A stretch of 64,000 nt of DNA from an uncultured Burkholderiaceae bacterium (GCA_937888805.1 CALBEY010000110.1:1-64000); one strand, 5' to 3'; positions 17,929 to 26,910 are shown, counted from the stretch's first letter. Translations and numbers: made by a program. The notes: generated by a model from the sequence alone, not told the origin.

Positions 17929-18989
17929 CAGCAGACCAACCTGATCAAGCGCTCGAGCAGGCCGTCGATGTCCTGCTTCAGGGAGGGCTGGTCGCTTTTC
18001 CCACAGAAACGGTCTACGGCTTGGGCGCTGACGCCAGCAACCCCGAAGCCGTTCGCGCCATTTATGCAGCCAAGGGTAGGCCGAGTAATCATCCCGTGAT
18101 TGTGCACCTGGCACGCGCTGCTGATCTCTGGTCATGGGTCAGTGTCGATGAGCAAACAAAGGCCGTGGCACAGCGCCTGATAGATGCGTTTTGGCCGGGT
18201 CCTTTGACACTGATTCTAAAAAGAAACGAAGCCGTGCCGGGGGCTGTCAGCGGCGGACAAGACACAATTGGTGTGCGCTGTCCCGCGCACCCAGTGGCCC
18301 AGGCATTGTTGACGGCCTTTGCGCAAGCCCGCGGCTCTGAGCTCGCGGGTGTGGCGGCGCCCTCAGCCAATCGCTTTGGTCACGTGTCACCGACGCGTGC
18401 GCAGCACGTGCGTGACGAATTCGCTGATTTGGTCCGAGCAGGCTTACCCGTCATCGAGGGTGGTGACAGCGATGTCGGGATTGAGTCAACCATTATTGAT
18501 CTTTCACGCTTTAGTTTGGGGCACGGTGTGGCCCTTTTACGTCCGGGTGGCGTGAGCGCTGCCGCACTCGCACAGGTGCTTGGCGAACCCTTAAGAGGAG
18601 TCGATGCCCAAGCCCCCCGAGTCTCTGGTTCGCTCAAAGCGCATTATTCACCGCACACACCGATACGGCTTTACTCGCTTAAAAAGATGGTTCAGGAAGT
18701 GCCGGCGTGGTTGGCTCACAACGCGGGCAATTTGGCCTTGGGATTACGTCAATGTGAGGTTGTTGCTCTTGAAAGCGTTGCCACCAATCAGAGAATATCG
18801 ATCAGTGTCTTGCCTGACGATGCCGCGGGTTACGCCCGTGAACTCTATGCACGCCTGAGGGATTTAGATCAAGGTGGGTTTGCTGAACTTCGATGGGTTG
18901 ACGTACCGACAGAGCCCGAGTGGGCAGGGGTTGCTGACCGATTAAGCAGGGCAGCCGCGGCTTTTGCCGACGACCACCCCGCACACTAA
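17925..18989 (+). CDS. tsaC: L-threonylcarbamoyladenylate synthase, long Sua5-type
   Basis: This enzyme makes threonylcarbamoyl-AMP from threonine, bicarbonate and ATP, the first step of t6A37 formation in ANN-decoding tRNAs. The YrdC domain occupies about residues 8-200, with PTETVYGLGADA, the K-x-R...S-x-N residues in KGRPSNHP, and APSANRFGHVSPT. Beyond ~210 a Sua5-type C-terminal domain is present (ARVSGSLKAHYSPHTP lies at the linker), giving 354 residues instead of the ~190 of short TsaC. The start is GTG 17925 in a GTGA overlap with purK. It ends the fba-pur operon, convergent with gcdH across 31 bp. Confidence 0.9.
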   Translation: MTADQPDQALEQAVDVLLQGGLVAFPTETVYGLGADASNPEAVRAIYAAKGRPSNHPVIVHLARAADLWSWVSVDEQTKAVAQRLIDAFWPGPLTLILKRNEAVPGAVSGGQDTIGVRCPAHPVAQALLTAFAQARGSELAGVAAPSANRFGHVSPTRAQHVRDEFADLVRAGLPVIEGGDSDVGIESTIIDLSRFSLGHGVALLRPGGVSAAALAQVLGEPLRGVDAQAPRVSGSLKAHYSPHTPIRLYSLKKMVQEVPAWLAHNAGNLALGLRQCEVVALESVATNQRISISVLPDDAAGYARELYARLRDLDQGGFAELRWVDVPTEPEWAGVADRLSRAAAAFADDHPAH

Positions 18990-19020
18990 TCAGAGATTAG
19001 CGATCGGATGATGGCGCGTT

Positions 19021-20211
19021 TTAAAAAAAGGCTTGAATACCCGTCTGCGCACGGCCCAGAATCAGAGCGTGCACGTCGTGAGTACCTTCATACGTATTGA
19101 CCACTTCCAAGTTCACCAAGTGACGGGCCACGCCATACTCATCCGAGATGCCGTTGCCACCAAGCATGTCACGGGCCAAGCGGGCCACGTCAAGCGACTT
19201 GCCACAAGAGTTACGCTTCATGATCGATGTGATTTCAACAGCAGCCGTGCCTTCGTCTTTCATGCGACCCAAACGCAAGCAACCCTGCAGGCCTAGCGTG
19301 ATTTCGGTTTGCATATCGGCTAGTTTTTTCTGGATCAGCTGGTTGGCTGCCAATGGGCGGCCAAACTGATGACGGTCCAGTGTGTACTGGCGGGCGGTGT
19401 GCCAGCAGAACTCAGCAGCGCCGAGTGCACCCCAGGCGATGCCATAGCGCGCAGAATTTAAGCAAGTGAAAGGGCCCTTTAAGCCAGTCACGTGTGGCAG
19501 CATTTGATCATCACTGACTTCAACGTCTTCCATCACGATTTCACCAGTCACCGATGCACGCAGGCCGACCTTGCCGTGGATTTCAGGTGCTGATAAGCCT
19601 TTCATGCCTTTTTCAAGGATGAAACCGCGAATGCGACCATCATGATCGCCGCCCACGCACTTGCCCCAAATCACGAAGACGTCAGCCACCGGTGAGTTGG
19701 TGATCCAGATTTTGTTGCCGGTTAATCGGTAACCATCGGCTGTTTTAACAGCCCGTGTTTCCATGTTGGCAGGGTCCGAACCGTGGTTAGGCTCTGTCAA
19801 ACCGAAGCAGCCAATCCATTCGCCACGCGCGAGCTTGGGTAGGTACTTGCGTTTCTGTTCTTCGCTGCCAAACTCGTTGATGGGCAGCATCACGAGCGAT
19901 GATTGCACACTCATCATTGAGCGATAGCCTGAATCAATGCGTTCAACTTCACGTGCGATCAAGCCATAACAAACGTAGTTTAAGTCTGCGCCACCATATT
20001 CGGCTGGGATGGTTGCACCCAAGAGGCCCAATGCACCCATCTCAGGAAAAATTGACACATCCATTTTTTCGTGGCGAAAGGCTTGTAGTACACGGGGTGC
20101 CAGCTTCTCCTGGCAATAGGTGTAGGCGGCCTCACGCACCATCCGCTCATCGTCAGTGAGTTGACTATCGAGCAAGAGTGGGTCTTCCCAGTTAAACGTT
20201 GCTGCTGACAT
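19021..20211 (-). CDS. gcdH: Glutaryl-CoA dehydrogenase
   Basis: GcdH oxidises and decarboxylates glutaryl-CoA to crotonyl-CoA with FAD, in lysine, tryptophan and glutarate breakdown. The 396-residue protein shows the acyl-CoA dehydrogenase signatures [13 protein letters not shown] near residue 137 and [12 protein letters not shown] near 167. The C-terminal [19 protein letters not shown] contains the catalytic glutamate and is a hallmark of GCDH rather than generic acyl-CoA dehydrogenases. It lies 43 bp downstream of a ThDP enzyme in the same direction, suggesting one transcript from a promoter at about 21.96 kb next to a LysR regulator. Confidence 0.93.
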   Translation of the reverse strand: MSAATFNWEDPLLLDSQLTDDERMVREAAYTYCQEKLAPRVLQAFRHEKMDVSIFPEMGALGLLGATIPAEYGGADLNYVCYGLIAREVERIDSGYRSMMSVQSSLVMLPINEFGSEEQKRKYLPKLARGEWIGCFGLTEPNHGSDPANMETRAVKTADGYRLTGNKIWITNSPVADVFVIWGKCVGGDHDGRIRGFILEKGMKGLSAPEIHGKVGLRASVTGEIVMEDVEVSDDQMLPHVTGLKGPFTCLNSARYGIAWGALGAAEFCWHTARQYTLDRHQFGRPLAANQLIQKKLADMQTEITLGLQGCLRLGRMKDEGTAAVEITSIMKRNSCGKSLDVARLARDMLGGNGISDEYGVARHLVNLEVVNTYEGTHDVHALILGRAQTGIQAFF

Positions 20212-20254
20212 TGCGTGACTCCATTGCGGTTGTTAGGTGATGTGAAAAATTAAA

Positions 20255-21949
20255 TTAAGCGTTGTTCGATTGAGCCGCCGCACGCAATTTTGCAATCGTG
20301 GTGCTCGGTGTGATCGCTTCAGGGTCTGTGATCAGGTGAATAATGGCCGGCTTGTTACTTTTAACAGCGCGATCGAAAGCGGCTGCAAAATCAGCTGTCT
20401 TTTCAACCCGTTCGCCATGGCCACCAAAGGCTTTTGCATAGGCCGCAAAATCAGGGTTTTTGAGGTGGGTGGCAGAAATACGGCCAGGGTAGAACTTCTC
20501 TTGGTGCATACGGATCGTCCCATACATGCCGTTGTCAACAATGAGCACCACGATTGGCAGGTCGTATTGAACAGCCGTGGCGAACTCTTGACCATGCATC
20601 ATGAAGCAGCCATCGCCCGCAAAACAGATCACCGGCGTATTGGGTGACACGCGCTTGGCACCAACCGCGGCGGGTAAGCCATAACCCATCGAGCCCGATG
20701 TGGGAGCCAGTTGTGTGCCGTACTGGTTGAAACGGTGGAAACGATGCACCCAAGTGGCGTAGTTACCAGCGCCATTGGTGATGACGGCGTTTGACGGTAA
20801 AACTTCTCTTAAATGCGCCATGACACCACTCATCTGTAACTCACCTGGCGTGGTGACACCCTTGGGGTCACTCCAAGACAAGTAGCTGTCGTGCAGGCGT
20901 TCGGTTTCTTTGGCCCAAGGCGATTGAACGGGCGCGGGCATACGCGCCAATTCGGCAGCAAAGGCCGTGGGGGACGCGTTAATCGCCACGGTGGGGGTGT
21001 AGACGCGCCCCAACTCATTGACATCGGGGTGCACGTGTATCAAGTCTTGAGTCGGTACCGGAATGTTAAGCAGGGTGTAAGCCTGGCTTGGGATTTCTGA
21101 CAAACGACCACCGACCAACAATATCAAATCGGCTTGTTGCAAGCGTGCCAGCAACGCTGGATTTAAGCCAAGACCCAAGTCGCCGATGTAGCAAGGGTGA
21201 TCATGGGGAAACAGCATTTGGCGTCTAAAGGAGCATGTGACTGGCAGGCGATGACGTTGTGCAAAATCAGCAAATTGTGAGACGGCCTCCGAGCTCCAGC
21301 GCGGTCCACCGACAATCGCCACCGGAGACTTAGCGTGTGCCAAGCGTTGTGAGAAGTCTTGCATTTGCGCCACCGATGGTGCGCTTTCGATGGCAAGCAC
21401 TCGTGGGGCTGGTGCAACCGAGGCAGTCTCAACCAACATGTCTTCAGGCAATGCGATGACCACAGGTCCAGGACGCCCTGACATGGCGACATGAAAGGCA
21501 CGAGAGACGATTTCAGGGATACGTGCAGCATCGTCGATCTCGGTGGCCCATTTGGCGGCTTGGCCAAAGACAGCGCGATAGTCCATTTCTTGGAACGCCT
21601 CACGCTCACGCATGCTGCGATCGATCTGGCCCACGAACATAATGAGCGGCGTGGAGTCTTGTTTGGCGATGTGAATGCCAGCAAGCGCATTTGAGGCGCC
21701 TGGTCCCCGAGTGACCATGCAAATGCCAGGACGACCCGATAATTTACCGTGGGCGTCGGCCATCATGGCCGCACCGCCTTCTTGCCGACACACAGTCACT
21801 TGAATATTCACGTCGACCAAGGCATCTAAAACAGCCAAAAAACTCTCACCTGGCACGCAAAATACATGTTGCACGTCTTGCGCGACCAGCTGTTCAACGA
21901 TGAGCTGCCCTCCCGTTCGTGGGCTCAGGGGATTGTCTCGGTCTGCCAT
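20255..21949 (-). CDS. Thiamine-diphosphate-dependent enzyme, acetolactate-synthase-like
   Basis: A 564-residue three-domain ThDP enzyme. The N-terminal PYR domain has the activating glutamate in CRQEGGAAMMADAHG near residue 57. The middle domain is AHAKSPVAIVGGPRW onward. The C-terminal PP domain has GDGCFMMHGQEFATA near 445, with the metal-binding ending in DNGMYG. This resembles the catalytic subunit of acetolactate synthase, but relatives include oxalyl-CoA decarboxylase, 2-hydroxyacyl-CoA lyase and benzoylformate-type decarboxylases. No regulatory small subunit (IlvN) is adjacent, so an anabolic acetolactate synthase is unlikely. Its place upstream of gcdH and divergent from LysR suggests a catabolic 2-oxo-acid or acyl-CoA substrate; this is inference. 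Confidence 0.8.
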   Translation of the reverse strand: MADRDNPLSPRTGGQLIVEQLVAQDVQHVFCVPGESFLAVLDALVDVNIQVTVCRQEGGAAMMADAHGKLSGRPGICMVTRGPGASNALAGIHIAKQDSTPLIMFVGQIDRSMREREAFQEMDYRAVFGQAAKWATEIDDAARIPEIVSRAFHVAMSGRPGPVVIALPEDMLVETASVAPAPRVLAIESAPSVAQMQDFSQRLAHAKSPVAIVGGPRWSSEAVSQFADFAQRHRLPVTCSFRRQMLFPHDHPCYIGDLGLGLNPALLARLQQADLILLVGGRLSEIPSQAYTLLNIPVPTQDLIHVHPDVNELGRVYTPTVAINASPTAFAAELARMPAPVQSPWAKETERLHDSYLSWSDPKGVTTPGELQMSGVMAHLREVLPSNAVITNGAGNYATWVHRFHRFNQYGTQLAPTSGSMGYGLPAAVGAKRVSPNTPVICFAGDGCFMMHGQEFATAVQYDLPIVVLIVDNGMYGTIRMHQEKFYPGRISATHLKNPDFAAYAKAFGGHGERVEKTADFAAAFDRAVKSNKPAIIHLITDPEAITPSTTIAKLRAAAQSNNA

Positions 21950-22001
21950 TTTGTTGTCTCTTATGTTTATAAACGTATGGTTGTAAGGATATGTTCATCG
22001 T

Positions 22002-22032
22002 TTGCACATTGCAATTGATAAAATTGCACATT
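22002..22032. promoter_or_regulatory. Candidate LysR-type operator between the ThDP gene and lysR
   Basis: TTGCACATT occurs twice (22002-22010 and 22024-22032), 22 bp apart, about two helix turns. Between and overlapping them is a perfect inverted repeat, TGCAATT (22010-22016), 5 bp, AATTGCA (22022-22028). Such AT-rich dyads with a T-N11-A core are typical LysR binding sites. A separate 10-bp palindrome, GTTTATAAAC, lies at 21965-21974, nearer the ThDP gene. Confidence 0.6.
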
Positions 22033-22069
22033 CTTGTGTGTCAGTGACACGATAACGGATACCAACAGC

Positions 22070-22981
22070 ATGAGAAAAGGCATTCCCAATTTAAGCGCTT
22101 TGCAAGCCTTTGAGGCAACAGCCAGACTCGGTGGGTTTTCTCGGGCAGCTGAAGAACTGTCCCTAACCCACAGCGCAGTGCATCGGCAAGTCAGTGCCTT
22201 AGAAGCCCGGCTTGGCGTTCAGTTGTTCACCCGGGTTCGTCGTCGCGTCGCATTGACCGATGCTGGCGCTGAATATGCAGCTCGTATTCGTCAACATCTC
22301 GATCATATCGAAAAAGACACCTTCAGCCTCATGAGTCGGGCCAGTATTGGTCGACGCCTTCACATCGCTGTGCTGCCGACACTGGCGGCCCATTGGCTCA
22401 TTCCGCGATTGCCCGATTTTCAAAAACAATGCCCTGATATTTCGGTCAGTTTGTCGCTCAGAACCTTACCCTTCCAATTCAACGACCAACCGTTTGATGG
22501 CGCCATCTACCATAGCCATGCGATTTGGCCTGGGACCCACGGTACGATGCTTTTTCCGGAGCAGGAATTGGTACCCGTTTGCGCGCCAAAGCACTTAATT
22601 ATGGGCTCAATCGACGAGAGCGTTTTAACCCAGCTTGCGCATTTCCATCTGGTTTCACGCCCTGATGCTTGGCGTGATTGGTATGAGCAGGCCGGTTTAT
22701 CATATCCACCACAAGTCGCCGGTGGGCCCCGATATGAGGTTTTTTCGATGGTCATCGCAGCGGCTCAGGCTGGGCTTGGTGTTGGGTTGGTGCCACGATT
22801 TTTGGTGCAACAGGCACTCGATGAAGGGCTATTGGTGATGCCAGTGAACCAACCATTGCCGGTTTCTCAGGGCTACTTCTTTGGCTACCCCGAACGTACC
22901 GAAGTGACCGCGGCGCTTCAGTCGTTCGAGCAGTGGCTCATTCAGAGCGCTCAGTCGGTTACGTCTCAGACAAAGCCTTAA
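22070..22981 (+). CDS. LysR-family transcriptional regulator (GcvA/GcdR-like)
   Basis: A 303-residue LysR regulator. The winged helix-turn-helix fills the first 60 residues (LSALQAFEATARLGGFSRAA), with SAVHRQVSALEARLGVQLF as the recognition region. A periplasmic-binding-like effector domain runs from about 90 onward (HIAVLPTLAAHWLIPRLPDF), the GcvA-type pattern. I chose ATG 22070 (MRKGIPNLS) over a longer frame from 22034. It is divergent from the ThDP-gcdH pair, the classic layout for a LysR activator of the neighbouring genes. In Pseudomonas a LysR regulator, GcdR, controls gcdH and a CoA transferase; this supports but does not prove a glutarate role. The last 23 bp overlap the convergent CoA-transferase gene. 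Confidence 0.9.
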   Translation: MRKGIPNLSALQAFEATARLGGFSRAAEELSLTHSAVHRQVSALEARLGVQLFTRVRRRVALTDAGAEYAARIRQHLDHIEKDTFSLMSRASIGRRLHIAVLPTLAAHWLIPRLPDFQKQCPDISVSLSLRTLPFQFNDQPFDGAIYHSHAIWPGTHGTMLFPEQELVPVCAPKHLIMGSIDESVLTQLAHFHLVSRPDAWRDWYEQAGLSYPPQVAGGPRYEVFSMVIAAAQAGLGVGLVPRFLVQQALDEGLLVMPVNQPLPVSQGYFFGYPERTEVTAALQSFEQWLIQSAQSVTSQTKP

Positions 22982-24107
22982 AACCAGGGGGCAGTTGTCG
23001 CAACTGTGCCGGGGTTCGAGACAGTTTGACGGGTGAGGCGATGCCGCGATAACCATCTTTGTCTAAAACCATGCCACGGTGTTCAGTGTGAGGGTGCTGC
23101 AAAATCTCCTCGACATTGAGCACAGGCGCAGCCGGCACACCCGCTTTAAGCAGTTTGATGGCCAAGGTATTGGCTTCGGATTGGTTTAACAGCCGCTTCA
23201 AACAAGCGTGCAGCGCTGGGCGGTTAGCCAAACGATCGGCGTTGGTGAGAAAACGCGGGTCTTGCGATAGGGACGGTTCACCAAGCTCAATCGCCAGTTG
23301 TTTGAATTGCCGATCATTACCAATTGCCAAAAACAGTTCACCCTTGGCGGTGCTGACCGTTTCGTAAGGGGCGATGTTGGGATGTGCATTACCTGACCGC
23401 TGGGGTATGTTGCCGCTGCCAAAATAATTCGCTGCGTGCGGATGCAAAAGTGATATGGCGCAATCAAAAAGGGTGATGTCTAAAAATTGGCCCAAGTGAC
23501 TTTGATGACGTTCTTGCAGGGCCATCAGAATAGCAATGGTGGCATTTAAACCGGTCACCATATCGACAACTGGCAGCCCCACGCGGGTTGGTGGTGCCTC
23601 TTTTTCGCCATTGACACTCATCAGGCCACACATGGCTTGGGCGCACGCATCGTAGCCTGGCATGCCGCCAAGCGGGCCATCGGCCCCAAAGCCACTGACG
23701 CGACAGTGAATCAGACGCGGAAACTCTTCTTTTAAAGTCTCGTAACCGAGCCCCCATTTTTCGAGGGTACCGGTCTTGAAGTTCTCGATGATCACATCGG
23801 CATCAACCAGCAAAGACCTAAGGAATTGTCGGCCTTCGGCATGTGACAGATCCAGTGTCAGGCCCGTCTTGTTGCGATTCACACCAACAAAATAGGACGC
23901 TAGGCCGGATTCAAACGGTGGGCCCCAATGCCGAGTTTCATCACCGCTGGGTGGTTCGAGCTTTAAAACCTCAGCCCCATGATCCCCCAGAATTTGGGTG
24001 CAAAACGGCCCACCGAGCACACGACTTAAGTCGACCACTCGAATGCCTGACAGGGCGCCTCTGGGCGAATGACTTGACGGGTTGCTGCTAGAGAGACTTT
24101 GCCACAT
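22959..24107 (-). CDS. CaiB/BaiF-family CoA transferase
   Basis: A class III CoA transferase of 382 residues that moves CoA between carboxylic acids through an aspartyl-CoA intermediate. The N-terminal VVDLSRVLGGPFCTQILGDHG is the family signature. The catalytic aspartate lies in MPGYDACAQAMCG near residue 157. Near gcdH the natural substrate guess is glutarate (succinyl-CoA:glutarate CoA transferase, as GcdG), but the enzyme is separated from gcdH by the regulator and runs with an AidB-like dehydrogenase, so another dicarboxylate or acyl acid is equally possible. Its ATG lies 1 bp after the upstream gene's stop, implying coupled translation. It overlaps lysR by 23 bp at its 3' end. Confidence 0.88.
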   Translation of the reverse strand: MWQSLSSSNPSSHSPRGALSGIRVVDLSRVLGGPFCTQILGDHGAEVLKLEPPSGDETRHWGPPFESGLASYFVGVNRNKTGLTLDLSHAEGRQFLRSLLVDADVIIENFKTGTLEKWGLGYETLKEEFPRLIHCRVSGFGADGPLGGMPGYDACAQAMCGLMSVNGEKEAPPTRVGLPVVDMVTGLNATIAILMALQERHQSHLGQFLDITLFDCAISLLHPHAANYFGSGNIPQRSGNAHPNIAPYETVSTAKGELFLAIGNDRQFKQLAIELGEPSLSQDPRFLTNADRLANRPALHACLKRLLNQSEANTLAIKLLKAGVPAAPVLNVEEILQHPHTEHRGMVLDKDGYRGIASPVKLSRTPAQLRQLPPGFKALSET

Positions 24108-24108
24108 T

Positions 24109-25806
24109 TCAAACGCCTTGGGCTAGCCATTGCACCAGCGCATCATCGGCCGGTGTGGCATCATTGATCGGATCTCGCGCACATAGGCGCTGGGTGAGTA
24201 CCATGTCGGCCAAACGGCTTCGCATGGGCATTTCGGCGACTTTTGCTTCCCATCGCATACCGGCCATGGTGACCACGTTGTACAACGCAGTGCCGACTTG
24301 GCGCGCAAGTGTAAAGTTGGCACTGGCTGCAGAATGTTCGGCGAATGCAAAGGCGGCATCAATGCGTTCTTTTTCAAGTGCAGCCAGTTCGTCGCTCACG
24401 GGTAAACCTTGCGCCAGCAGCTGCGTCACGTGTTCACGCAGGGCAGGCAGGGCGTTTTCTCGGTCAATGGCGCGCAAAACATCCAAAGCCACGATATTGC
24501 TGGTGCCTTCCCAAATCGAGCCAAGATGTGCATCTCGAAGCAAGCGGGGATCAGACCATTCCTCGATGTAACCACAGCCACCGCGAACCTCCATGGCATC
24601 ACCGGTGACTTTGCGGGCATCGCGGCAGGCACGAAATTTAATCAGGGGCGTGAGAATGCGAGCCAGTGGCCGCTTGCTACTGTCTTGGTCAAACGCTTGA
24701 AGCGCTTGTGCGGTTTGAAACACCATGGTTCTTGCTTGTTCTGTCCATACCGCCATTTTGCAAAGCTGGCGTTGCATCAACGGCATATCGATTAAGCGTT
24801 TTCCAAAGGCTTGACGGTTTTTGGAAACATATAACGCCTCTGTGAGGGCGCGCCGCATGAGGCCGGCGGCTCGAACGCCGTTCGAAAGCCGTGAATTATT
24901 AATCATGTCGGCCATGTGATTAAAGCCCTTGCCACGTTCACCCACTAGCCACGCGAAAGCGCTGTCAAGACGAATTTCACCACTAGCCATAGAGCGAGTG
25001 CCAAGCTTGTTCTTGAGCCGCAAAATTCGATAGCGATTCAGCGAGCCATCGGGGAGTCTGCGAGGCAGTAAAAATAAAGAAACCCCTTTGAGGCCAGGTT
25101 CTTCTGTTTCTGAACGAGCTAACACCATCGCGAAACCAGCATCTGGGTTTGAACAAAACCATTTGTCGCCATTGAGCGACCAGCCACCATCGGCCTGCAA
25201 AGTGGCCGTGGTGGCGGTGGCGCTGACGTCAGAGCCCGCACCTTGTTCTGTCATGAACATGGCGCCCTGGTGTAACGCATCAAAATCCTGCGTGGTAACC
25301 ATGGGCAGCACTTGCTCGATTAGCGCGGGATCGCCAAACTTTTTGAGTGTACGTGCCAAAGAGTCCGTCATACTCACGGGGCAGCACAGTCCAAACTCGG
25401 CTTGCACAAAAAGATAGGTCAGCGCGTACTTCGCTGCCGCAGGCATCGGCTCAGGCCAGCCCAGTACGCCACCGCGATGAGACATGGCCGCCAAGCCAAA
25501 CTCACTGTAGGCCCATCGCTCTAGCTCAACGTAGGCTGGATGCTTTTCAACGCGCGATTCGTCGATTCCGGTACGGGAGCGCACCGATAGCGTGGGCGGG
25601 TGTTTGTCCGCAATGCCTGCCAAATCATCCAAATGCTGTCCAGCAAGTGCGCCAAGGCGAGAAAAGTGCGGCTCTAAATGGGCCTGAAGTTCAGCCGACA
25701 GGTAGCAGCCAGCCAGGCGGTGGCAGGCATCAGCGGTATATAGGTTGATGCCGCGCGTATCCGGCACAGGGTGCAGAGTGTCAATTTCTTGCTTACTGAT
25801 CCGCAT
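24109..25806 (-). CDS. AidB-like acyl-CoA dehydrogenase family protein
   Basis: At 565 residues this is longer than ordinary acyl-CoA dehydrogenases and has the AidB-type N-terminal extension (NLYTADACHRLAGCYL and a PAYVELERWAYSEFG region near 120). The flavin core shows FMTEQGAGSDVSA near residue 185, GDKWFCSNPDA near 214 and RGGCGYIEEW near 408, followed by GSIWEGTSNIVALDVLRA. E. coli AidB is part of the adaptive response to DNA alkylation. Many proteobacterial homologues next to CoA-transferases are probably true acyl-CoA dehydrogenases. Being coupled to a CaiB gene with 1 bp between them favours a metabolic role here. GGGAGA precedes the ATG at 25806. Confidence 0.85.
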   Translation of the reverse strand: MRISKQEIDTLHPVPDTRGINLYTADACHRLAGCYLSAELQAHLEPHFSRLGALAGQHLDDLAGIADKHPPTLSVRSRTGIDESRVEKHPAYVELERWAYSEFGLAAMSHRGGVLGWPEPMPAAAKYALTYLFVQAEFGLCCPVSMTDSLARTLKKFGDPALIEQVLPMVTTQDFDALHQGAMFMTEQGAGSDVSATATTATLQADGGWSLNGDKWFCSNPDAGFAMVLARSETEEPGLKGVSLFLLPRRLPDGSLNRYRILRLKNKLGTRSMASGEIRLDSAFAWLVGERGKGFNHMADMINNSRLSNGVRAAGLMRRALTEALYVSKNRQAFGKRLIDMPLMQRQLCKMAVWTEQARTMVFQTAQALQAFDQDSSKRPLARILTPLIKFRACRDARKVTGDAMEVRGGCGYIEEWSDPRLLRDAHLGSIWEGTSNIVALDVLRAIDRENALPALREHVTQLLAQGLPVSDELAALEKERIDAAFAFAEHSAASANFTLARQVGTALYNVVTMAGMRWEAKVAEMPMRSRLADMVLTQRLCARDPINDATPADDALVQWLAQGV

Positions 25807-25870
25807 GCAAGTCTCCCGATAGAGTCTATTTTACTATCCTACATCCAAGACTCACCGGTGGGCTTAACGA

Positions 25871-26851
25871 TTATCGAAGATCCGCTTCACTGATTCGTGA
25901 CACGTTCCTGCCGCCAGCGTATGTCATCACGTCAAAGGATTGTCCTCGCCTTTGAGCCCTGACCGCAGCGGCGTTTCCAAGTACCAAACCCTTGATCTCA
26001 TCGACGGGAACCGTCAGGATGTCGCGCTCGGTGTATACCTTTTGTTCGACCCGACCATCTTTGTATCGAACTTCCACCCAACAATCCGCTGTAAACCGTG
26101 CCTCAAAGATATCCGCTGGTGGCGGTGGTGGCTCAGGCGCAGGCGGTGGTGCCACTTCGGGTGCTGGCGCGGGCAAGGTCAATGGTTCAGTCACACTAAC
26201 CGCACGAGTCGCTGTTGGCGAAACAAGCAGTGGTTCTGTGGCAGGTCTAGGGCTTTGGTCAGACAGGCTTACTGGTTGATCAAGATCTGGCGTGATTGGT
26301 ACGGTTATTGCCTGAACTGACTCGCCAGACGGTGTTTGTTGCGCCATGCCATCAGCTGTCTGCGAAGTTTGTTTGTTTGGCCAACCCTCCTCAGCGGAAA
26401 GATAGACGCCCAAAGCCACCGCAAAAACCAGAATAACCCCCAAAACCATTCCGATGCGGCTGCTGCGTGAGCGAAAGGGTGAAACACTCAAACCATTATC
26501 GAGTGTGGACTGCCGTCTTGATAGGGTCGCGGTGGCGCTCGCATGAGACTCAGGTAAATTTTTGTTAAGCCGCTGCATCCCAAGTTGGCTGTCGGTTAGC
26601 GGTAAGGCCTCGACCGCAGGGTCTAGGACAACATTGAGTCGGGTGGCATATTTTTGGACCGCACGCAAGTAATAGCCTGATCCATGAAAAGACTGCAGGG
26701 TGCCACTTTCAATATTGCGCAATTGGGCAGGCGAGAGCATCAATTCGCGAGCCGTCTCAACAACCCCGAGACCTTGCTCAGTGCGAGCTGCCGCCAAGGC
26801 TTGTCCCCAAGCGGCTAACGGCAGTTGATCATCGCTTTGCATGCAGGCCAT
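25871..26851 (-). CDS. RodZ-like membrane protein: HTH, TM segment, Pro-rich linker, DUF4115
   Basis: A 326-residue protein with the RodZ domain order. A helix-turn-helix (residues ~15-75, ARELMLSPAQLRNIESG) is followed by a region ending in basic residues before one membrane segment near 133-150 (IGMVLGVILVFAVALGVYL). A proline/alanine-rich linker (~180-250, with PPPAPEPPPPPAD) leads to a C-terminal DUF4115 domain (DCWVEVRYKDGRVEQ, LVLGNAAAV). RodZ links MreB to the elongation machinery and controls rod shape. Another RodZ-like gene lacking the C-terminal domain sits at 56.7 kb in the canonical rlmN-ispG place. GGAG just before the ATG at 26851 supports this start. It lies between aidB-like and purU genes, all on the same strand. 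Confidence 0.85.
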   Translation of the reverse strand: MACMQSDDQLPLAAWGQALAAARTEQGLGVVETARELMLSPAQLRNIESGTLQSFHGSGYYLRAVQKYATRLNVVLDPAVEALPLTDSQLGMQRLNKNLPESHASATATLSRRQSTLDNGLSVSPFRSRSSRIGMVLGVILVFAVALGVYLSAEEGWPNKQTSQTADGMAQQTPSGESVQAITVPITPDLDQPVSLSDQSPRPATEPLLVSPTATRAVSVTEPLTLPAPAPEVAPPPAPEPPPPPADIFEARFTADCWVEVRYKDGRVEQKVYTERDILTVPVDEIKGLVLGNAAAVRAQRRGQSFDVMTYAGGRNVSRISEADLR

Positions 26852-26910
26852 TGCTCCAAAAAAACAGTTTGCTTGTTGGTGTTTTTGATCGATCTAGCAT
26901 AAAGGGTTTG

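Noticed and set aside
20255-21949. Anabolic acetolactate synthase large subunit (IlvB)
   Set aside because: No ilvN or ilvC neighbour; it sits upstream of gcdH beside a LysR gene, so a generic ThDP-enzyme call is safer.
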